From: Hirundichthys speculiger
Lineage: Eukaryota; Chordata; Actinopteri; Beloniformes; Exocoetidae
Assembly (NCBI GenBank): GCA_018398805.1
Contig: JAGFBZ010000713.1
Span: 62,001 to 126,000 of the forward strand
DNA length: 64,000 bases
Reading direction: 5' to 3'
Below are positions 44,801-53,337 of this stretch, one piece after another; position 1 is the stretch's first letter, and the number at the start of each line of letters is the position of its first letter. Under the pieces are notes generated by a model that made no database searches, was not told where the DNA came from, and saw only the letters and a list, made by a program, of their open reading frames with translations. Position numbers and translations under genes: made by a program.

Positions 44801-47800
44801 ACCCCGACTGGATCCACCCTGACTGGATCAACCCTGACTGGATCAACCCCGACTGGCTCAATCCTGACTGGCTCCACCCCGACTGGATCAACCCCAACTG
44901 GATCAACCCCGACTGGCTCAATCCTGACTGGCTCCACCCCGACTGGCTCCACCACGACTGGATCAACCCCGACTGGATCCACCCTGACTGGATCAACCCT
45001 AACTGGATCAACCCTAACTGGATCAACCCCGACTGGCTCAACCCCGACTGGATCAACCCTGACTGGACCACCACTCTGTTTCCTCTCACTGATATGCAGA
45101 ACTTCTCCAGATATAGAAACCTCCCGAAACCTCCTGGACCTGCTGGAGGAGCTGTGATGCTGCTGCAGCTGCCCGTCCCCTACGTCCTCCTGTCCCATAC
45201 CCTATGTCCTCCTGTCCTGTCCCCTACATCCTCCTGTCCTGTCCCCTACATCCTCATGTCCCATCCCCTACTTCCTCCTGTCCCGTCCCCTATGTCCTCC
45301 TGTCCTGTCCCCTACGTCCTCCTGTCCTTTCCCCTATATGTCCTTCTGTCTCATCCCCTACATCCTCCTGTCCCCTACGTCCTTGTGTCCCCTACGTCCT
45401 TGTGTCCCCTACGTCCACCAGAGTCATAGTTGCCAAGTCTGAACAATGTGGAACTGAGAAACGGCCCACGTCTTAATCTTTCAAGGGTTGGGTGGTGTCA
45501 AATAAAATCAGCTTTATATAAACATATATAGATATAAACATCTATAAATACCGTTGTTGCATCATATAAACCTCGTGGATCACCAGCTGATGTGGTAAAC
45601 AAGGTTAAAACATGGATAAACAGCGTTTCCTGCCTCCTACCGAGGTAGAGCGGTGAGTTCTTCTGGCTGGCGTAGTCGTCGATGTACGAGATGCCGAAGG
45701 GCTGGATGGGGACGGCTCCGATGCCCAGCAGCAGCTGACCCAGCAGCAGCAGTGGGTAGACCACCTGCTGGGCGGAGCTTTCCTGTTCCTGGCACGTCTG
45801 ATTGGTCGACAAGGCGGCGGCCGAGCTCAGGCAGAGGCGTGAGCTGTTGTCGCCGGAGGCTGTTGGCAAACAGGACAGGAAGGTGAGTTTACAGCCTGAG
45901 ACAAAAGGCCGGACGTCACATCACGTTGGCAGAGGACACATTCTTCTGTTTCTGGCACAAACACACTCTTTACAGCAGCAGTTCTCAAACTTTTAATACT
46001 GTGTACCAGCTGAGAAACTGTTCAGCTCTCCGAGTACCACCATGATGACCAGTTTTAAAATATATCCATATATGCCTTCATCAATTAGCTTTAAACACAC
46101 AGAGATGTTTATTCCTTATTGTGGTTATTTATTACCTGAATTGTTACTTTACTGAATCAGACATTTACAACTCTGCCCAACAATTCTCACGTACTCATAC
46201 TCTCATACAGAGAAAATAAACACACTAAAGTTGTTACATCTGCACTGCAACTGAATATGCAACAGATATTTTTAAAAAGACACAATTTGAATTATCTCAA
46301 GCTACATATTTTGTTTGAAACATTGTATTTATAATGAATTGCATGTTTCCCATTTTTTAAAAAAGTAAAAAAGTGAAAATAATGTGAAAAGCCATGACGT
46401 TCCCCCGTCTACCACCAGAGAGCACTCGCGTACCGCTGGTGGAACACGAACCACAGTTTGCGCACCACTGCTTTACAGGCTTCCCATCTCATTCCTCTCC
46501 CTCTAACCAACCAACCCCCCCTCCCCCCCCCCCCCCCCCCCCCAACTCACAGCTCCAGACAGTGTGCTGCCATGGACTAGTGGTTAACTGAGAGGAAATT
46601 AGCCAGATCTAATTAAGTCTAATTGGTAAATGTGCCTCATATATTGTCAAATTGAGCAGCACTTGTATCATCGTGACTCCATCGTGATCAGAGTCTCTGA
46701 TGTCACATGACTCCTTGTTTGTGTGATTTGATTGATGTGGTGTGATTAGCAGAAGCACTAAAGTGGACATGGACTGTGTTTGTGTTTTTGTTGCCTGTAA
46801 AACTGCAGGGGTTAAATTTAGGGTTAGGGTTAAAGTTAGGGTTAGGGTTAAAGTTAGAGTTGTGGTTAAATTTAGGGTTAGGGTTAAAGTTAGGGTTAGG
46901 GTTAGGGTTAGGGTTAAAGTTAGGGTTGGGGTTAAAGTTAGGGTTGGGGTTAAAGTTAGGGTTAGGGTTAAAGTTAGAGTTAGGTTTAAAGTTAGGGTTG
47001 GGGTTAAAGTTAGAGTTGGGTTTAAAGTTAGGGTTGGGGTTAAAGTTAGAGTTGGGGTTAAAGTTAGAGTTGGGGTTAAAGTTAGGGTTGGGGTTAAAGT
47101 TAGGGTTGGGGTTAAAGTAAGGGTTAGGGTTAGAGTTAGGGTTAGTGTTAGGGTTAGGGTTAAAGTTAGGGTTAGCTACTGGATACAGGATGTGACACCA
47201 CACTGCTACGTAGCTGCTGGAGCAATCGCCAACCAGACTAAGGGCTGGAATATTCTTGTAGTTTGACCAAGCGTTCACGTTGGTGAAGACAACTGGCTGA
47301 GTTGTGAATGGATTTTTGCTTCAATTTTAAGCGTCCAGTAGCTGTGATACCTGAAGTCTCCACTTGCGGGAAGAATACAGATCTAGAGTCACAAATACAA
47401 CTGAGTACAAGACGGCAACGTTAAGAGTAAGTCACTGTCTTGTTTTTGTTGCGGTAACGGCAAAGGAAACAACACCCGCGTCAATCGGAGATGAATGTTA
47501 GGCCATTTTATCAATCGCATTTTTTGTTCAAGGGTGTATATTTGTTCGAGTTGTCACACGTGGCAGCCGTGATGCGTTCACGTACGAGTTTTAAACGGTA
47601 AGTACGTTCCAGGCTCGAGAAGAAATCAGTTCTCCATCACTTCCCTCTCCTGAGGATGACCACGCCCCCTTTTAGTGTAAACAAATGCTGTAAAACTGCT
47701 AGCAGCGTACTAGAAACCTGAGCATCATGGTCCGTCTTTGTTTGGGGAAGGACAGGTAATGGAGAGATATTTGTGGCTTCAGGGACTCAATGTTTACGGT

Positions 47801-50800
47801 CATGTTTGGGAGAGTCAGACTAACTGGAACCTCTTCAGTACTGATATCTATTCTATGCAACACTAGTGGCCATAAAACAACACTGGAGTCTCATTTAACA
47901 CCTTTATGTCAGCAAACACCTCAAAAGTTGTGCTGGCTGTCTCCGCCTCTTTTTTGGGTGAAAACCAAAAGGGGCGGGGCATCCCAGTTAGCTATAGCGG
48001 CAAAAACAAAGACAGCTGCTTGTTCTAAACGCTGATTGTTAGCAACTTAGAATAACTTGGTATTTGTTTATAGTTCACTGATGCTCTGACTGTGTTTTTA
48101 TTGCAGTTAAAGCAGTCATGGTGGTGATGGAAACCCAGCTGCGTGTGTTTGAGTGTGCGCTCTCACAGCTGATGCGGTCCGTGTAGTTGTACTGTCCACT
48201 CAGGAAGTGCGGCATCGCCATCAGCAGCGCGGCCAGACATTCCAGGAGAGCTCCGCCTCCGATGAACCGCGGCCGGTGGACGCGACTCCCGAAGAAGCTG
48301 ACGAAGACGATGAGGACGGTGTTCCCCACCTGCACAAACAGGGGGGACATTTCAATGTTGGGGTCGGTGGAGATTCAGTCATGTGACGTCCTGTGGTTCC
48401 TGCTCAGCTGCAGGGGGGAGATGTGGAGCTGTGGTTCAGGGAACAGCACCAGAGAGACCGCCAGCCCCTGCTGGTGGGTAGACCAACCTCAGCTGTTTTC
48501 TACTAGTGTATTAAAATTTCAACAGGCAGGTATTTGTGACATTAATGGTAGAAGACTTGTATTTAATAAGTAGTAAGTGGTCGTAGTTTTATAAGATAAA
48601 CAAACTGTACAGTGTGGTTTAATTTCAGTGACGTTTGTTGGACGTCAATAATTATTCACTTATTCACTCACCTAAGTTTTTAAATGCAGAGGACGGAAAC
48701 AAGGGAACAGGTGGTTAGTGGGCAGCTGTCAGGTATTATGGTCCAGGTTTTTCTAAGTTTGGTTTGTGAACAGTTCGATCCAGTAAAGAAGAATTTTCAA
48801 GAATCAGGTCTAGGTTTGAACGCCGACCTTCAGTTTTAAAGAAACTGGACATTCGCGTTGTTGTTTGTAAATTTGGGTACATCTTATTTACAAGCATGTG
48901 CTCTGATTGTGCTCTGGTGAGGCAGTCAATCTGCTGTTAAACAATGCGCTGGACTACGACAGAGGTGCAAAGTGGATTTATTCTCCAAGTTGTATACAAT
49001 CCAGAGAGGTCATTAACTCACATCACAGAATGAAGGATGATCAGAAATGACAAGTTGCCAGTTAAGCATCCCATGGAAAACATGGAGTCCTCGAGATAAG
49101 TTGTCTGGACGCCTACGAGTCAAAACTTAGCGACTTGATGGAGCCAGAACGATAAACAAGCTGTGGCCTTCAATAAACTGGAATGAAGACCAAAATTTAC
49201 TTATGAAGCAGCATTTATACAATTAAGGCCCCAAAATGCAGTTTTATTACAGCGTCTTGAGCGTTGTTGCTGTTGCTTATGAAACTTATACATCAGCTAC
49301 TGACAGAACCGGACAGTCAGCTGGTACCGAGCCAGATATCTGGGATCAAAATCTCCACAGAGCAGATGGCAGCAGTCCAATGAAGCAACATTTCCACCAC
49401 GATGAGGAGATCGTTGGTTCAAAGTTCTCGACAGAAGACCAAACAAGGCACTTGTGGGGCAGGAATAGTTGGAAATACTGAACTGGAGCTAGTGGTCGTG
49501 TTTGAAACCGCGACTGCCTGGTCACGTCAGGACTGGATGCCTGGACCGGTGTGACTGTGGCGCTTCAACTGTTCAAAATTGATTTCATTGAAAGCAATTC
49601 CACAGATGATCTTTAATGACTAGCAATATATATATAAAAAAAGAAGGCACTACACCAAAATTAATCGAGCTCCCTAAAACAAGAAAAACCCAACAAACAG
49701 CAGGCAAACATCTGGCTAACAAGTGTATGTACACAAACCCACAAAGTTCATCGCTGATTCTACTAGATGTCTATCTAGATGGATTTCGAAACTAATTTTA
49801 AGCTGAAAGAGTTACAGTGTTACTTTAACTCATTGCAAAGAGAGAAAAAAAACAGAAGCAAGACGGATGCTGGCGTAGCCTCCTTTAAAGTCTGTCCTAC
49901 AGCTTTGCTTTGGCCATTTCTAAGGTACGGCGAACGCAACACAATGTGAAGTTGCTGGCTGAGATAAAGACGGGGAACGTGGATGATTTCATCTGATCTG
50001 AGCTTGTGATGTCACAGAACCGGCAGACCTGAACGACTGATCGACTGTTACTCAATTAAACAAAACTACATGCTGGAAGTCACGTAAAACATTCAATTTA
50101 TTCACTCAATCACAGAAAACAGCTTTATTTGGCAAAATCAAATTTATTATAATCAAATTATAATAAAAACAAAGCAAAATTTAAAAACTAAATGTTGACC
50201 TTAAGCGTGAACCAAATGTGAACCAGCCAGCCCAACAACATTTATCTGGTTTTATTTCTCTATCTGGTGTTTTGACTCCAACAGAAAGGAACAATGTGGT
50301 GTCATGTCTAAATGTTCATGCACATGTTACATATAAGACAGACCAAACATCCGCAACAACATGTACATTAAACCAGAAACCAGTGACTTTCAAATCTCTT
50401 TTACCCATATTTTATTCACGAAAGAACAAAGAAAATATATCAGATTTTGAAATTGAGATATTTTATCAGCAGCAAGTCTCAGAAAAAGGCTGGAAGAGTA
50501 GATGGTACCTGGAGACCTGGGGGAATATCTACAACTAACTGGGTTAACTGTGAACAGCTCAGTGACATGATCCGGTAGAAAAAGAAAACCTTTAAAAGAG
50601 TTAAAGGAGGACGGAGGTTCATCAGTCTCCTTCTAAATATAACTGTCATATAATAGATGTCAGTGTCACATGGTGTCGCTGGATTCACACGGCCGTGTTG
50701 CAGCAACGCACGGGAGGTGGTGGTGCTGACGTTTCCTCCTCGAACCAAAAACAGCCAATCAACCTCCTTCCTGCTCACTACACAAATAACCTGTATGTGT

Positions 50801-53098
50801 GCGATTTCATTGGCTAGCTCCGGCTCTGTAGCCACAACCCGACTGGCTGACGCGTTGAAGCAGGAAAAGTTGAAAATCCTTCAACTGTTGATGGAGCCAA
50901 CACAGTCAACACAACACACGGAGCCCACAATTCAGTTTGGCAACTGATGATGTCACCCCATTCACAGTCCATGGAGACGGACGCTACACACCGGCGTGAG
51001 TCCAGCCTTAGATAAAACAAACAGGATGTCTTTCATGCCAAGAGATGACGTCAGACTTGACGCAAATGCTGTTGTGAGGAAAATTGCAGTTCCTCTACTG
51101 ACCACTAGGGTCTGGCTCTGAAAGTGAGTCAGTCTCCATTGACCTTCTGTCCAACTTTACAGCAGGTTTAAACATATTAGACAAATTAGACGAAGCCATA
51201 GACATGCAAAATTAGGAGCATGGCCCTTTGATTGATGGCTAGCTGTCATACCTTTAGCTACTTAATGATGTCTTGACATTCGTTCTGAACTGTGAATGCT
51301 GTTAACTACTCTAAGGGACCAGGGCGGCCGGTTCTGGGTTGGTCTGGAAAGGATCATGTCTTGTAAAACCCTCGGAACTGTTTCCACAGATGAATGTGTT
51401 GCTCATGTATGAGTCCGAACCCACTGGTGGTGTTTTATTTTGAAAATCCAACCAGATTCTCTGTGACCTTCTTGTGTCTGACTTCCTGCAAACTTGATAT
51501 GTTGTGTGTAAATTGAAGTGATTTAGAAGTGGGACGTCTGGGACGTCTCTGGGACGCTCCTAAATGGCGCCTCTGGTGAGCTGCTGTCATTGACCAGAAT
51601 GCCCATGATTCACAGCGCTGATGTTCCACAGCTGTTCCCCCTCCTGTGGGACTTGAGCTTTAGAAACACAGCCAGAGACCTCCAGCTGAGCTGCTTCTAG
51701 TACGTCTCCTGCTCGATCAAGCTTCACCTCAGGACATTTCAGGGCCCTTCCAGGTTCACTAACTGGACCACAAGACAACAACGTTTAAAATAAGCACTGC
51801 CGGAGCTGAAACCTGCGGTTGATGTCAGAGGAGGGTTGTCCAGTTTTATTTTCTGCCGTCGATCTTTCACCCAGACCGAACTGACCTCATTGAAGGCGGC
51901 CAGGAGCCCCGACTTCTTGCTGGAGAGGCCGTACCGCCTCTCGATGGTGGAGATGGAGCTCTTCATGTAGCCGGACACCAGCAGCTGCGACAGCTGCAGC
52001 AAACTGTGGCAGAGCACGAAGAACTGCAGAGAGAAGAAGAAGGAGAAGTAGGAGTTAGAGGGAGGACAAGGACAGATGGACGACAGGAGGACAGATCAAG
52101 AACCTCCTTTGGGGAGGAACCAGTTGAGGGTTCAGGACAGAATTTAGATATCTGACTGGACGAATCCAGACAACCATAGTCCGATAAGGTTCTTCATGTC
52201 CTCCAGATTTGTCACTATTTCTGTCTTCTTTCCTTCCGTAACTCAGTTATCAAGAGTGGCCCAGTCTTCTTCTTCTATTGGTAATACCAACAAGTCTTAT
52301 GTGGTGTTAGTTTGTTAAGACAGTCGATCCTACAGGGGTCGGCACTGTGATGGAGTGTTGAACGGACCGAGGGGGAGTTCGGACCTCTCACCCTGGTAAT
52401 GAAAACCCACCTGAGCAGGTGGCCTCTACAGCGTTGAGCCAGCGTGACCATGTTCCGCTAAAATCAGCCTCGTGCCCCCCAAGACATGGACCAGAACAAC
52501 ATTTTACTTTGGGTCTTTGGTCCACAACTGGGCCTCAAGAGACTCACCCATACCAAAGCCATCTCATGACATCTGGATCACATCTGGCCCATAAAGCACA
52601 ACGTGTAACCCAGGTTTGGCCCAGCTTATGACCTTTGGGCCACATGTGCAACACAAAACACCTGCCAGTGTAGAAACTGGGACATACATGTCAAACGTAG
52701 CCCAGAAATGCTCCAACGTTCTTTTAGACTTGTTGCTCTCAAATTCCAAATGAGCTAATATTTTTTCATGAAATGGTTAAGAAAAGACTTCTGAAGAAAA
52801 TAAGTGGTCATGAGTCTTGGAAATCATTTCACTCTTAGCGTTCCTGTTTCTGGAACTGAGGTTTGTGTGTGTTGTGACTGAATATTCTCTCATCTGTCGT
52901 AAGAGACAAAACAATAGCAGGAAGGACGTGAGGACGAGAAGTTTTACCACAGATGGAGACCCCAGAGATTACAACCCCACACCCCCTCCGCTCCACACGG
53001 TTTTAAGGTTAGTCGAAACAAACCTTGATGCTGTTGAAGGGGCCCCGGGGTCGGGCAGGAGGTCGTGACCCGGCGGTCGCTCCGTCGTTGGCACCCAT
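17644..53098 (-). CDS. slco2b1: Solute carrier organic anion transporter 2B1 (14 coding exons, two frame breaks)
   Basis: OATP-family membrane transporter, expected to move amphipathic organic anions such as steroid sulfates across plasma membranes. Assembling 14 exons gives 653 residues (human SLCO2B1 has about 700). Seen in order: short N-tail, TM1-2 ([20 protein letters not shown] from residue 26), [21 protein letters not shown], the OATP signature [13 protein letters not shown] at 240-251, an acidic loop, IALRTL and [12 protein letters not shown], a Kazal-type cysteine domain from about 430 to 480, AVGVQYM, and a final TM at about 590-612 with a basic tail. Paralogue choice (2B1 rather than 2A1) rests on [10 protein letters not shown], the GAWWLGFL exon, MPKE and AVGVQ. 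All donors are GT and acceptors AG. Phases agree except exons 5 (+1) and 8 (+2). As written, a TAA ends the frame in exon 5. It could be a pseudogene, a null allele or sequence error. Confidence 0.92.
17840..19414. other. slco2b1 last intron
   Basis: No other gene. The word GACAAAGGCTTCCACAGCAA near 19060 is a diverged match to GACAAAGGTTTCTATAACGA near 32733, each followed by TCCTTGTCCA-like sequence, so both belong to one old dispersed repeat. Confidence 0.4.
19415..19535 (-). CDS. slco2b1: slco2b1 exon 13
   Basis: 121 bases: [20 protein letters not shown], then a cysteine pair and CHYYDLD. Acceptor CTGCAG, donor GTAGAC. Confidence 0.93.
19635..19699 (-). CDS. slco2b1: slco2b1 exon 12
   Basis: 65 bases: [18 protein letters not shown], the conserved membrane segment 11 entry. 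Acceptor CTTCAG, donor GTGAGT. Confidence 0.93.
19700..20760. other. slco2b1 intron 11
   Basis: No other gene. A fragment at about 20360-20460 (GGATGTTTGGGCAGATTT) recurs near 56005 and, in reverse, near 14070 and 14745, a short dispersed repeat. Confidence 0.35.
20761..20924 (-). CDS. slco2b1: slco2b1 exon 11
   Basis: 164 bases. Completes the cysteine domain ([19 protein letters not shown]) with one more glycosylation site, then a membrane segment and TPSYMMILR. Acceptor CTGCAG, donor GTATGG. Confidence 0.95.
20925..23498. other. slco2b1 intron 10, AT-rich with a decayed GTTTAGGTTTAGGCAT repeat
   Basis: Around 21840-22110 and 22545-22610 are irregular tandem copies of a roughly 30-base unit built on TGTTTAGGTTTAGGCATTAAAA. 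No gene or other element was recognised in the rest. Confidence 0.5.
23499..23643 (-). CDS. slco2b1: slco2b1 exon 10 (Kazal-like domain)
   Basis: 145 bases. Cysteine pattern [20 protein letters not shown] of the large extracellular Kazal-type loop. Acceptor TTTCAG, donor GTAAGA. Confidence 0.95.
24480..26966 (+). mobile_element. RTE-like LINE, nearly full coding length, dead
   Basis: The plus strand carries, in several frames, the linker ([17 protein letters not shown]), the RT domain (PLFKKGD...[37 protein letters not shown]), the catalytic box region at about 26300 and the C-terminal part ([53 protein letters not shown]). The catalytic FADD reads FADY, frames shift at G-runs (25428-25446, 26040-26056), and the 3' UTR is missing. 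Fragments of the same family lie at 15950-17391 and 63280-63600. Family name (RTE/Expander-like) is from motif memory. The 5' edge is approximate. Confidence 0.85.
25753..26470 (+). pseudogene. LINE reverse transcriptase domain, frameshifted
   Basis: Two overlapping frames make up the RT palm. The shift occurs in a G-run after the words RVPRGVLW. Motifs A ([11 protein letters not shown]), B ([13 protein letters not shown]) and C ([10 protein letters not shown]) are all visible. In C the second aspartate is Tyr, so the polymerase is inactive even if the frame were joined. Confidence 0.85.
27524..27713 (-). CDS. slco2b1: slco2b1 exon 9
   Basis: 190 bases: two membrane segments ([25 protein letters not shown]) to [15 protein letters not shown]. 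Acceptor CCTTAG, donor GTAGCT. A hAT element ends 176 bases downstream. Confidence 0.93.
27830..27996 (-). CDS. slco2b1: slco2b1 exon 8, with +2 frameshift
   Basis: 167 bases where phases require 165. [26 protein letters not shown] is followed, in another frame, by [17 protein letters not shown]. Two extra bases sit in an alternating GC run at 27912-27920. Donor GTGAGA, acceptor CCTCAG. Confidence 0.92.
28138..28228 (-). CDS. slco2b1: slco2b1 exon 7
   Basis: 91 bases, an acidic and glutamine-rich cytoplasmic loop ([20 protein letters not shown]) ending SLLQFLK. Acceptor TGCAG, donor GTAAGA. Confidence 0.9.
28540..29700. repeat. Decayed minisatellite, unit about 50 bp
   Basis: Many diverged copies of a unit near GGAGCCAGCTAACTTTAGCTAACTTTAACTTGCTTAACATTACAAATTTACT, in pieces from 28560 to 29180, again at 29530-29660, and a trace at 29925-29960. 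The MITE at 29184-29530 splits it. The copies are too diverged for a count. Confidence 0.7.
29184..29530. mobile_element. Tc1/mariner-type MITE, 347 bp
   Basis: The left end CAGTCATGGAAAAAATTATT and the right end (complement CAGTCATGGAAAAAATATTAG) are inverted repeats. TA dinucleotides flank both sides (29182-29183, 29531-29532). A common fish MITE family by its termini. No coding capacity. Confidence 0.9.
30030..30415. repeat. Dispersed repeat ending in a perfect 21-bp hairpin
   Basis: The segment runs from TTGATCAGATCAGGATCAG through GAATTTCATCCAAATCCATCC and GACAGACAGATAAACGCC to an inverted repeat at 30362-30408. The two 21-base arms are perfectly complementary around a 5-base loop (TTGGC). 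I recognise the CCTCCTTGGCGGAGG end as a widespread fish repeat, but not its class. Confidence 0.6.
30416..32923. other. slco2b1 intron 6, unannotated part
   Basis: No gene or clear element. The only repeat signal is around 32690-32850 (GGACAAAGGTTTCTATAACG...), which pairs with 19060-19260 as one old repeat. Confidence 0.35.
32924..33376. mobile_element. Possible hAT-like element beside exon 6
   Basis: The left end CAAGGATCCCCAACCCCCG and the GGTACCGGGCCGCAG that follows are typical of hAT/Charlie-type termini. The right end reads, on the complement, CAGTGGTCAACAACGGACTGG. Flanking 8-mers CTGTAGGA and CTTCAGGA match at 6 of 8. The element ends 45 bases from the exon 6 donor. Confidence 0.65.
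33422..33552 (-). CDS. slco2b1: slco2b1 exon 6 (OATP signature)
   Basis: 131 bases: [20 protein letters not shown] with the family signature, TM6, and FFPREMPKE. Acceptor TTCTAG, donor GTGAGT. A hAT-like element starts 45 bases after the donor. Confidence 0.96.
33840..34830 (+). mobile_element. Rex1/CR1-like LINE fragment, decayed
   Basis: The plus strand at 33930-34110 reads [14 protein letters not shown], then [15 protein letters not shown] motifs A and B of the CR1/Rex1 group. Later pieces ([25 protein letters not shown]) are the C-terminal region. There are many stops and the 5' part is missing. It lies in slco2b1 intron 5, antisense to the gene. Confidence 0.8.
34831..36074. other. slco2b1 intron 5, unannotated part
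   Basis: No gene or known element recognised. Confidence 0.35.
36075..36836. repeat. Palindromic minisatellite, unit about 47 bp
   Basis: About 16 tandem copies of a unit near CACTTGTTCTGTCTTTTAGC followed by ATGTAGCTACATGCTACATG and AAA. Most units contain the perfect 14-base palindrome CATGTAGCTACATG. Length varies by extra copies of the word GCTACAT. Confidence 0.92.
36837..37229. other. slco2b1 intron 5, between repeats
   Basis: Nothing recognised. Confidence 0.3.
37230..37805 (+). pseudogene. Tc1-like transposase remnant
   Basis: Pieces resemble fish Tc1 transposase: an N-terminal part near 37245-37330 ([26 protein letters not shown]) and the catalytic part near 37550-37700 ([15 protein letters not shown], then a region like NDPKQ). 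The DDE residues are not all present and several segments are missing. Related pieces lie at 55015-55230. Confidence 0.7.
38080..38880 (-). pseudogene. Possible second Tc1-like transposase remnant
   Basis: On the minus strand around 38180-38360 a decayed reading resembles the catalytic end of Tc1 transposases (SQSPDL-like near 38300). The rest is not alignable by eye. Confidence 0.3.
38948..39946. repeat. 12-bp minisatellite with E-box in each unit, about 83 copies
   Basis: Tandem units near CCAGCTGTGACT, with variants GAG, GAT, GAA, TAA in the last triplet. Nearly every unit contains CAGCTG. The array fills the first kilobase of slco2b1 intron 5 and ends within 8 bases of the exon 5 donor. 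Long open frames occur on both strands (up to 338 codons, all short Ser/Cys or Pro/Ala repeats) because the unit is a multiple of three. They have no independent support as genes. Confidence 0.95.
39949..40048 (-). CDS. slco2b1: slco2b1 exon 5, with +1 frameshift
   Basis: 100 bases where phases of the neighbours require 99. The product should run [22 protein letters not shown], but one extra base lies between the Ala and Val codons (around 40032-40038), and the shifted frame reaches TAA at the end of the exon. The donor GTGAGC lies 8 bases from the 12-bp minisatellite. Confidence 0.9.
40049..42660. other. slco2b1 intron 4, unannotated part
   Basis: No gene recognised. The stretch at about 41440-41510 (CCACCAGAGGACTCCAGCAG...TCTCCACTGACCTCCATG) is a diverged match to sequences near 51090-51160 and 60845-60910, so these belong to one short dispersed repeat. 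Confidence 0.4.
42667..45070. repeat. 15-bp minisatellite, about 160 copies
   Basis: Units near CTGGATCAACCCCGA, with CTGGCTCCACCCCGA and CTGGATCCACCCTGA variants, in higher-order blocks that recur (for example the run around 43440-43700 closely matches 44220-44480). Most units contain GATC. On the slco2b1 sense strand each unit carries GGGG or GGG. Open frames to 749 codons result from the 15-base period and are not coding. Confidence 0.95.
45180..45425. repeat. Pyrimidine-rich minisatellite, unit about 20 bp
   Basis: About 12 copies of a unit near CCTACGTCCTCCTGTCC(CGTCC), with short variants at the right end. Apparent open frames are by-products. Confidence 0.85.
45641..45859 (-). CDS. 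slco2b1: slco2b1 exon 4
   Basis: 219 bases. N-glycosylation sites NSS and NQT in the loop, then TM4 and [18 protein letters not shown]. Acceptor CAACAG, donor GTAGGA. The upstream minisatellite-rich intron ends just before this exon. Confidence 0.95.
45976..46470. mobile_element. Non-autonomous hAT element (copy B), intact
   Basis: Termini CAGCAGTTCTCAAACTTTT and, on the complement, CAGTGGTGCGCAAACTGTGG. Perfect 8-bp target duplications CTTTACAG at 45968-45975 and 46471-46478. 495 bp, same family as 9728-11874 in opposite orientation. Confidence 0.92.
46508..46545. repeat. Poly-C tract
   Basis: A C-rich run with about 20 consecutive cytosines. Its length is prone to sequencing error. Confidence 0.9.
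46806..47176. repeat. Telomere-like (GTTAGG) repeat array
   Basis: Interspersed TTAGGG, TTGGGG and TTAAAG hexamers, mostly as 12-base units GTTAGGGTTAAA. An interstitial telomere-like tract in slco2b1 intron 3. Confidence 0.88.
47177..48166. other. slco2b1 intron 3, unannotated part
   Basis: No gene or known element recognised. Confidence 0.35.
48167..48329 (-). CDS. slco2b1: slco2b1 exon 3
   Basis: 163 bases: [20 protein letters not shown]... TM2-3, ending in the first extracellular loop with an N-glycosylation site NYT. Acceptor GTGCAG, donor GTGAGA. Confidence 0.95.
48330..51885. other. slco2b1 intron 2
   Basis: No gene recognised. GAGATGTGGAGCTGTGGTTCAGGGAACAG-like sequence near 48420 recurs near 14280. 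The segment at 51085-51160 belongs to the short dispersed repeat also seen near 41450 and 60850. A plus-strand 106-codon frame at 50218-50538 shows no family match and no splice context. Confidence 0.35.
51886..52023 (-). CDS. slco2b1: slco2b1 exon 2
   Basis: 46 codons, phase 0 at both ends. TM1 and the conserved [23 protein letters not shown]. Acceptor CTGCAG, donor GTCAGT. Confidence 0.95.
52024..53023. other. slco2b1 intron 1 (coding)
   Basis: No gene. Around 52500-52700 the words TGGCCCA and GGGCCACA recur irregularly, suggesting an old degenerate repeat. Confidence 0.3.
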
Positions 53099-53136
53099 CG
53101 TTCAGCGTCCACCACTCACGGACCGGAGAGCAGAAT
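53024..53136 (-). CDS. slco2b1: slco2b1 exon 1 coding (ATG exon)
   Basis: The ATG is at 53096-53098, in ACGATGG. It encodes 25 residues, [10 protein letters not shown]... to FNSIK, matching the position of FHNIK in the family, then GTTTGT. An acceptor TTTGGACAG precedes 53136, so about 38 bases of 5' UTR are on the same exon. Confidence 0.85.
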
Positions 53137-53337
53137 CTGTCCAAACACAAACATGCTTATCTGAGAAACGAACACCAGCTGGGCCTCTGCTCGGCCATTA
53201 TTCTCTGAAACAACATCCCACTGCTGCAACACGACTGTGCAAACACTGCAGATTTCTAGAACCACAGAAAGAGCTTCTGAAACCAGAACAAAACGGCACA
53301 TGGAGACATTCAGTCCTCGGCTTTTACATATAAAAAC

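Noticed and set aside
46703..47278. Asn/Pro-rich 191-codon open frame that resembles a repetitive surface protein.
   Set aside because: Translation of telomere-like TTAGGG repeats.
50218..50538. Plus-strand 106-codon open frame in slco2b1 intron 2.
   Set aside because: AT-rich, no recognisable domain, no splice or promoter context.
17644..53098. Assignment of the transporter to slco2a1.
   Set aside because: slco2a1 shares many motifs, but [18 protein letters not shown] with [20 protein letters not shown] with MPKE, and DTTCILW agree better with the 2B1 group. A phylogeny would confirm it.
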